A stretch of 64,000 nucleotides of DNA, from positions 806,001 to 870,000 of the forward strand of contig RCTD01000015.1 in the NCBI GenBank assembly GCA_014898415.1, written 5' to 3'. Position numbers and translations under genes: made by a program. Numbering within the stretch: the first letter of the stretch is position 1; each line of letters begins with the position of its first letter. The DNA comes from Stromatinia cepivora (taxonomy: Eukaryota; Ascomycota; Leotiomycetes; Helotiales; Sclerotiniaceae). The notes under the pieces are model-generated. The model was not told the DNA's origin. It did no database searches and saw only the letters and a list, made by a program, of their open reading frames with translations. This document shows, piece by piece, positions 59,201 to 64,000 of this stretch.

Positions 59201-61130
59201 ATTAGGATTTTTATTGATTTGATTATATTTGATATTTTGTATAGATTCTTGATCTTGTTTAAATTTAGATAATTGAATCTTCAATATTATAATAAGTATC
59301 TCTTTTTCTTTTTGAATATTAATTTATTATTAATATTTTTGGTATCATTGATTATCTTTGAAGAAAAGTTTTTTTTTTGATTATTTTGATATATATTTGA
59401 ATAAAAAGTTATATTTTTGTATTTTTTGATTATATATAAAACTATAAATATTCTATTTTGTATTTTAATATAGATGATTTTTTTATTATTCTTTTTGAAA
59501 TATATATAATAAAAATTGAATTTCTTTTACAATTTTGTTTTGTAGATTTTTTTTCTTGATAATAAATTTATTTTTAGTTTTGGTATATATAATATATTTG
59601 AAAATAGTATTTTAGAATTATTTTTGAATACTTTATTTATTAAACTTTAATAATAATAATATATTATTTCTTTATTAATCTTTATTTTTTGTTTAATGAT
59701 AAGATTTATTGATCTAAATAATAAAAATTGATTAAATATATATAAAAAAGTATTTATATCGATATATCATTTATTAGGAGAAGTTTTATTAATGGTTTTT
59801 TTTATTAAATTGTAATCTTTTTTTATTATATCTTCAATATCGGAATTTGATTTAAAAATATTATTAATAGGATATACTTAATCTTTTTTGTTAAAATAAA
59901 TCTTTTTCGGATTTAATAATTTCTTTTTTTTTTGTTAATAAAAATAATTATAAAGAAGTTTATTAATTTATATTAAATATAAATAATCTTATATATAATA
60001 ATCTTCTTTTTAATATAGATTATAAATATTGTTTAGGATTTCGAAATCTGATTTTTGATATCGAAAAGTATATCTAAATCTTTTTGCAATTTGTATTTAT
60101 TTTGATTTATTTTTAAAATAAAGTTTTTTAATCTGCAAATATTTGATTTTATTATTAATATTAAAATTGATTTAAATATTCAATATATTTATTATTCCTT
60201 GATAATCGATTGAAAGATTATATATTAAAATCAAAAATAAAATAATATCTTGATATATTAATTAATAGTTTTTGTTTATAACTTTTAATTTCCTTTTATA
60301 TTCTTTCAATTTATTTTAGATTTCGATAATGATTATATCAAGATAGATATTAGATTGAAATTTGAAATTCTAGATCATTATTATATATATATTGATTGTA
60401 ATTGTATTAATTCTGGTATATTTTGATTTAAAATATTTCCAAAATATATATATTATTGAATATTCATTGATAAAGATTTTATTATTATTATTAAATATTG
60501 TATAAATATATGATAATATATTCGCTTTGTTTTTTAAATATTCCGATTTCAATTCGATATTGTAATATATATGATTATTGATTTTATAAATAGATATTAT
60601 ATTGAGTTTTGTAATCTATATATATTTGTTTAATGTTTGATTAATTATATAAAACCATTCTTTTCTTTTCAATTGTATTTTCGTTTATCTAAATTATTAT
60701 TTATAATTGTTTTAATTGAACTTCGAAAAATTGTTTGATTCCGATATTATAGGGGTTTTTTATTGTTTGATAAATATCAAAGATAATCTTTAAGTTTTTA
60801 AGATAATCTTAAAAAATATATTACAAATAAATTCAGGATAATAAAAAAATATAAAAAATAAAACAATAAAAAAAAATTCGTAAAATCATATTGTAATATG
60901 TTTTTTTGTAATTATATAAATTTGTTCTTCATTTCTGTTATAATTCTATATCAATACTATACAGACTGTTCTCTATTTTGGCCTATAATATTATAAATTA
61001 TAAACTGTATTATTATATTTCAATTCTGCTTTGATGATATTATATAAAAATTCTGATTTCTATTCTGTTTCATCCCTATTAATTATACTAATCCTTTCTC
61101 AATTTGCTTTGCTTTCTAATTACTATTGTG
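56202..61130 (-). pseudogene. Copia gag-pol body (heavily RIP-damaged)
   Basis: On the minus strand about 57400-56220 follows the copia RT and RNase H path with stops: DYNE.F, LFL..VKENLEYLYFDIKN, FIELYLKEKIYFE, then YINEYQSI-like and LTRPD-like positions, and DNQSILALTKN at the insertion point. Upstream (57400-61000) integrase and gag should lie, but damage is so high that I cannot place motifs. The AT bias is extreme. Confidence 0.75.
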
Positions 61131-61147
61131 CAACTGGGCTTATAACC
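61131..61147 (-). other. Copia primer-binding site (initiator tRNA-Met anticodon arm)
   Basis: On the minus strand, right after the LTR end AACA, comes GGTTATAAGCCCAGTTG. Its complement CTGGGCTTATAACC equals the anticodon arm of eukaryotic initiator tRNA-Met (GGGCTCATAACC) with one C-to-T change. Drosophila copia is known to be primed by a half tRNA cut inside this arm. Confidence 0.75.
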
Positions 61148-61313
61148 TGTTAACTTTTGATATAGGAAGTAATAGTATTATTGACTATATAGATTGAATT
61201 ATAGATCTATTATTCTAATAGGAATAGAATTGAGATTATTCCCAAATATGGTCTGTGCACCATTGTGATCACGTGACCTCAATTCTAATCCTATGATGGC
61301 CTCATTTCCAACA
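61148..61313 (-). repeat. Copia 5' LTR (damaged in one half)
   Basis: 166 bp. Differences to the 3' LTR are almost all G-to-A / C-to-T and lie within the first ~90 plus-strand bases; the last ~75 bases are nearly identical. Confidence 0.93.
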
Positions 61314-61318
61314 ATAAT

Positions 61319-62974
61319 GATTATTTTGATAATATATATATATTATCTTTAATAATTTTAATAAATTATAATTAAATGCTTTTAAATTAAATCTATTTGT
61401 GATATTTTTTGAGTAATCGAATAGAATATTAAAATTTTTGATTTGATATTGATTTAATATATTATAAATTTTGTATATAAAATCTTTATAATTTTGAAGT
61501 TTTATATATTTGAATTCGTAATTGAATATAACTTTAATATAATTAATAATTCGATTTATATTGAATTATATTCGTTTAATAAAATATTAATTTACTTTTT
61601 TATTGAATATATTTATATTCAAGTTTTTTATAAATATATAACTTTAATATAAAATCAATATTATTGATTTATCGAATTTCTTTTGATGAATTTCGAATTA
61701 GAATATAATCTTTAATAGATTCAAATAGGAAAAATAAATTTTCGAATATATTTAAAAATATAGATTTCATTTAATGATTTGATATATATTAATTCGAATC
61801 GAATAATATTGAAAAACCTTTGTTTTAATTTTGATTTATTATATTATAAATTATTTGAATAAATTAATTATATTGATTTAATTCAATATTTTCGAATTTG
61901 TTTTTGAATCTTGTCTTTATATATTTAATAATTCTTTTTGTTTTTATATTTATAAAATATAATTTAATATAAAATATATATATAATTGGAATTAAAAATA
62001 AAATAGAATTTTCAATAATTTCAATGAAATTAATTTCAATATAATTGATTTCGATGGAATTTCGAACTTTATATATTAAAGTTTCGATTTAATATAATAT
62101 TATTTTGTTTTCTTAATAAATATATTTATATTCAATTTTTTTTTATAAAAAATTCTAATATAAATTCAAAATAAAATTCAGAATACTATTCTATTGATGA
62201 TTTTAAATATAAAATATATTCCTTTTTATAATTTAAAAAAATAGATTCTCAAATCTTATAAAAAAATATATATATTCTATCTAATATTTTTTATTTTCTT
62301 TTGAATATTATAAATTCGAATTTCGAAAATATTAGTTTTTGTTTATTTCATTCGATATAAAATTTTATATATATTTAATTTAAATAAAATTTAAATAATT
62401 TATTATATCTTTATTGATATTTTTGAATTCATCGATATATCGAATTTCAATTTTAATTAAATTGATATTTGTATTTATTTCAATTTTAAAATAAATATTT
62501 TGTATAATTTCTAATTCGTTATTTGGGAATTTGTAAAATATATAAAATCTGTATTTTGATTCGTTAAATTGTAAAGCAAAATTTAAATTTGGTATTTTAA
62601 ATAATAATTAATATTTAATTTTCAATTTATAATCAACAAATAATAATGAGTTATATCGAAAAAATTGAATTTCTTTTGAATAAATATTTTTGATTTGAAT
62701 AAATAATTTCGAATATAATATATATAATCCTTTTATTATATCTATATATATATAATATATAATATATAATATATAATTGATATATATTAAATAAGATATT
62801 TGAAAAAAAAAAGATAACTTTGATATAATATATAGTATTCGAAATTATATCGATATATAATAATAATTTTGATGATATTAGATATAATATCAATATATAA
62901 TAATAATTATAATTTATATCGATCTTAAATAATAAAGAGTATTGATTGTATAATTGCTTTTTCATAATTATAAT
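61319..62974. other. Internal region of element A
   Basis: Extremely AT-rich and full of A/T runs; no motif recognised in any frame. A 104-codon minus frame at 62651-62965 is Ile/Tyr/Asn-biased and looks like noise. Confidence 0.5.
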
Positions 62975-63412
62975 TGTTTATATTAAAGGTTATATATTTA
63001 GAAGATGATAAACCTTATATTTGAGAAGTAATGATTCGTGGATTATAATGGAATAAGCAATTATGAAGTTATATTAATAATATAGAATAGTATTGTAATA
63101 TTGTATTGTATATAATTAATACTAATAAATAATTTTTGGATATAGATTCTTAATTTTCAACTTTGAGAATATAATCTTTCTATATACCCCTTTCGAATTC
63201 TTTTATATATCACTATCTTATTTTAATTTATTGATTTAAATATAGATTTATCATTCCAATTAATTTGATTAATATTACAAAGATTCTTTATTTGAATACT
63301 TTTAGTATTCGATTAATTAGATTTCTTTATTTGAATACTTTTCAATTCGATAGTTTTGTATATACTAATAAATTCATAAAATTTGAATTCGTATTTATAT
63401 ATTGAATAATTA
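62975..63412. repeat. Element A right LTR, cut by Tc1
   Basis: Aligns in direct orientation with 40148-40416 and then 48405-48560 without gap, which proves that gypsy B was inserted in the left copy. Ends at TA (63411-63412), where the Tc1-type element begins. Confidence 0.75.
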
Positions 63413-64000
63413 CAGTAACCGTGCACTTATATTACCCCAAAACCTTAAAAACGCGTAAATTTCGTGAATTGAATTTCAACTCTCTTTATTATTTATTCAT
63501 CAATAATACTACAATATACTTCCAGAACCTTGAATATTGAAAGGGAATTAGCTTTTAAGCATTTTATTCCATATTTATATAGCAAAATTATTGGCAAAGT
63601 TTTTAATAGCTCTAATCCTTATCGTATCGCAATTGATCTCAATCTCGAAGTATGAATTGTTCGTTATATTCTATAGCAAAATGTATTACATAATAAAGGA
63701 ATGAATTTATTTTGTATTTTTCGAATTAAATCTTATACAAAAAGAGAAGAATGTATACTAATTCGATATATTTGATTATATCCAAAATCAATCTATATAC
63801 AAACAAAAACAGTTGTAGACTTTAAATATAGTACCTTTATTATTAAGAAGATTTTGAAGGTCTATAAAATCATCAATTGGAAGTGTAAAAAGCGACCGGA
63901 ACTTACCCAGGTATATATGTTCAAGCGGTTTGCATGGTGCCTAATATATAGGGGGTTGATAATGGAGGAATAGGGATTAGTTGTATAGAGTGACGAATAT
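63413..64000 (+). mobile_element. Tc1/mariner DNA transposon, 5' part
   Basis: Starts CAGTAACCGTGCAC directly after a TA dinucleotide, the standard Tc1/mariner target site with a CAGT terminus. A transposase frame follows (63539 on). The element runs beyond the window; the right terminal inverted repeat cannot be seen. Confidence 0.85.
63539..64000 (+). pseudogene. Tc1-type transposase, N-terminal part with stops
   Basis: A single frame covers 154 codons with five stops. Recognisable: PKSIYIQTKTVVDFKYST (helix-turn-helix linker region), WKCKKRPELTQVYMFKRFAW and CLIYRG, then GLVV, stop, SDE, the start of the catalytic DDE domain (VLWSDE with Trp turned to a stop). Stops correspond to CGA, CAG and TGG codons after C-to-T or G-to-A change. 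Inactive copy; no frameshift. Confidence 0.85.

Larger units (their letters stand above)
48810..61313 (-). mobile_element. Ty1/copia retrotransposon, split by gypsy C
   Basis: Minus-strand element with identical-length 166-bp LTRs (48810-48975 and 61148-61313), ends TGTTGG...AACA, and target duplication ATAAT (48805-48809 and 61314-61318). Without the inserted gypsy C it is about 5.46 kb, the normal size. A primer site lies next to the 5' LTR (61131-61147) and a polypurine tract next to the 3' LTR (48976-48992). The Pol order is copia-like: RT-like sequence about 57400-56700 (DYNE.F, YVDD-type region, WY/K motif) and RNase H at about 56700-56220 continuing after the break into 49150-48870 (DNQSILALTKN ... 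ADGMTKPCARIAFERF). Many stops, explained by transitions. Confidence 0.9.
40148..63412. mobile_element. Outer element A: LTR-like retroelement, split by nested insertions
   Basis: Two related end segments in direct orientation define it: left in pieces 40148-40411 and 48405-about 48804, right from about 62975 to 63412. Both start TGTT..., and share TATTTAGAAG, GGATATAGATTCTTAAT and CTTTATTTGAATACT. The left copy is cut by gypsy B; the right copy is cut by the Tc1 element. Internal sequence without the younger insertions is short (about 61319-62974) and has no recognised protein, so A may be a non-autonomous or deleted LTR element. It is the oldest visible layer. Class is inferred from the end structure only. 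Confidence 0.6.

Noticed and set aside
40148..64000. CRISPR-like or tandem array in the AT-rich block
   Set aside because: Repeats are long LTR pairs with unique positions, not short regularly spaced repeats; the host is eukaryotic.

Overview
This is a nuclear genomic window from a filamentous ascomycete. Genes have short GT-AG introns with YTNAY-type branch sites, the protein set is fungal (DEP-DH-PH-CNH RhoGEF, fungal Tudor-SN, fungal LAT permease), and AT-rich blocks carry transition-type damage typical of repeat-induced point mutation (RIP). Gene content and intron style suggest a leotiomycete, perhaps Sclerotiniaceae; that assignment is inference.

Layout. 1-3.9 kb: gene-free, with a decayed repeat built on short motifs (ATATGCAACAA, GGAACTATT) and a 15-bp minisatellite. 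3.9-11.5 kb: mitochondrial ribosome-assembly GTPase (-), transaldolase with five exons (+), an 8-bp microsatellite, two weak small ORFs and a fungal protein with an acidic insert (+). 11.5-13.3 kb: AT-rich island with a 526-bp repeat. 13.3-19.3 kb: poorly conserved membrane proteins (-) and a graveyard of broken enzymes: a glutathione S-transferase that stops after its N-terminal part, an O-methyltransferase N-terminal fragment, and remains of a second one. 19.4-39.6 kb: housekeeping genes: Tudor-SN/SND1 (-), Cu/Zn superoxide dismutase (-), a Rho1-type GEF (+), mitochondrial leucyl-tRNA synthetase (-, with a GC-AG intron) and a LAT-type amino acid permease (+).

39.65 kb to the end is a very AT-rich, RIP-damaged nest of transposons that can be taken apart. 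An outer element A with LTR-like ends (about 40148 and 62975) was hit by: (i) a 7988-bp Ty3/gypsy chromovirus B (40417-48404, minus; TSD GATTT; 291-bp LTRs), itself hit by a 529-bp solo-LTR-like unit (TSD TTTAT) that is an inverted copy of the repeat at 11981-12506; (ii) a Ty1/copia element (48810-61313, minus; TSD ATAAT; 166-bp LTRs; primer site matching the anticodon arm of initiator tRNA-Met), itself hit by a 7041-bp gypsy chromovirus C (49156-56196, plus; TSD ATTTA; 282-bp LTRs); and (iii) a Tc1/mariner element (from 63413, plus) that interrupts the right LTR of A and runs off the window. All reading frames in the nest carry stops explained by C-to-T or G-to-A changes.

The genes do not form an obvious pathway: they are ordinary single-copy genes next to a heterochromatin-like block. 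The most informative signals are the dated nesting order, the LTR pair with asymmetric RIP damage, the GC-AG intron, and the cluster of truncated enzymes beside an AT-rich island. No CRISPR, tRNA or rRNA genes were seen.
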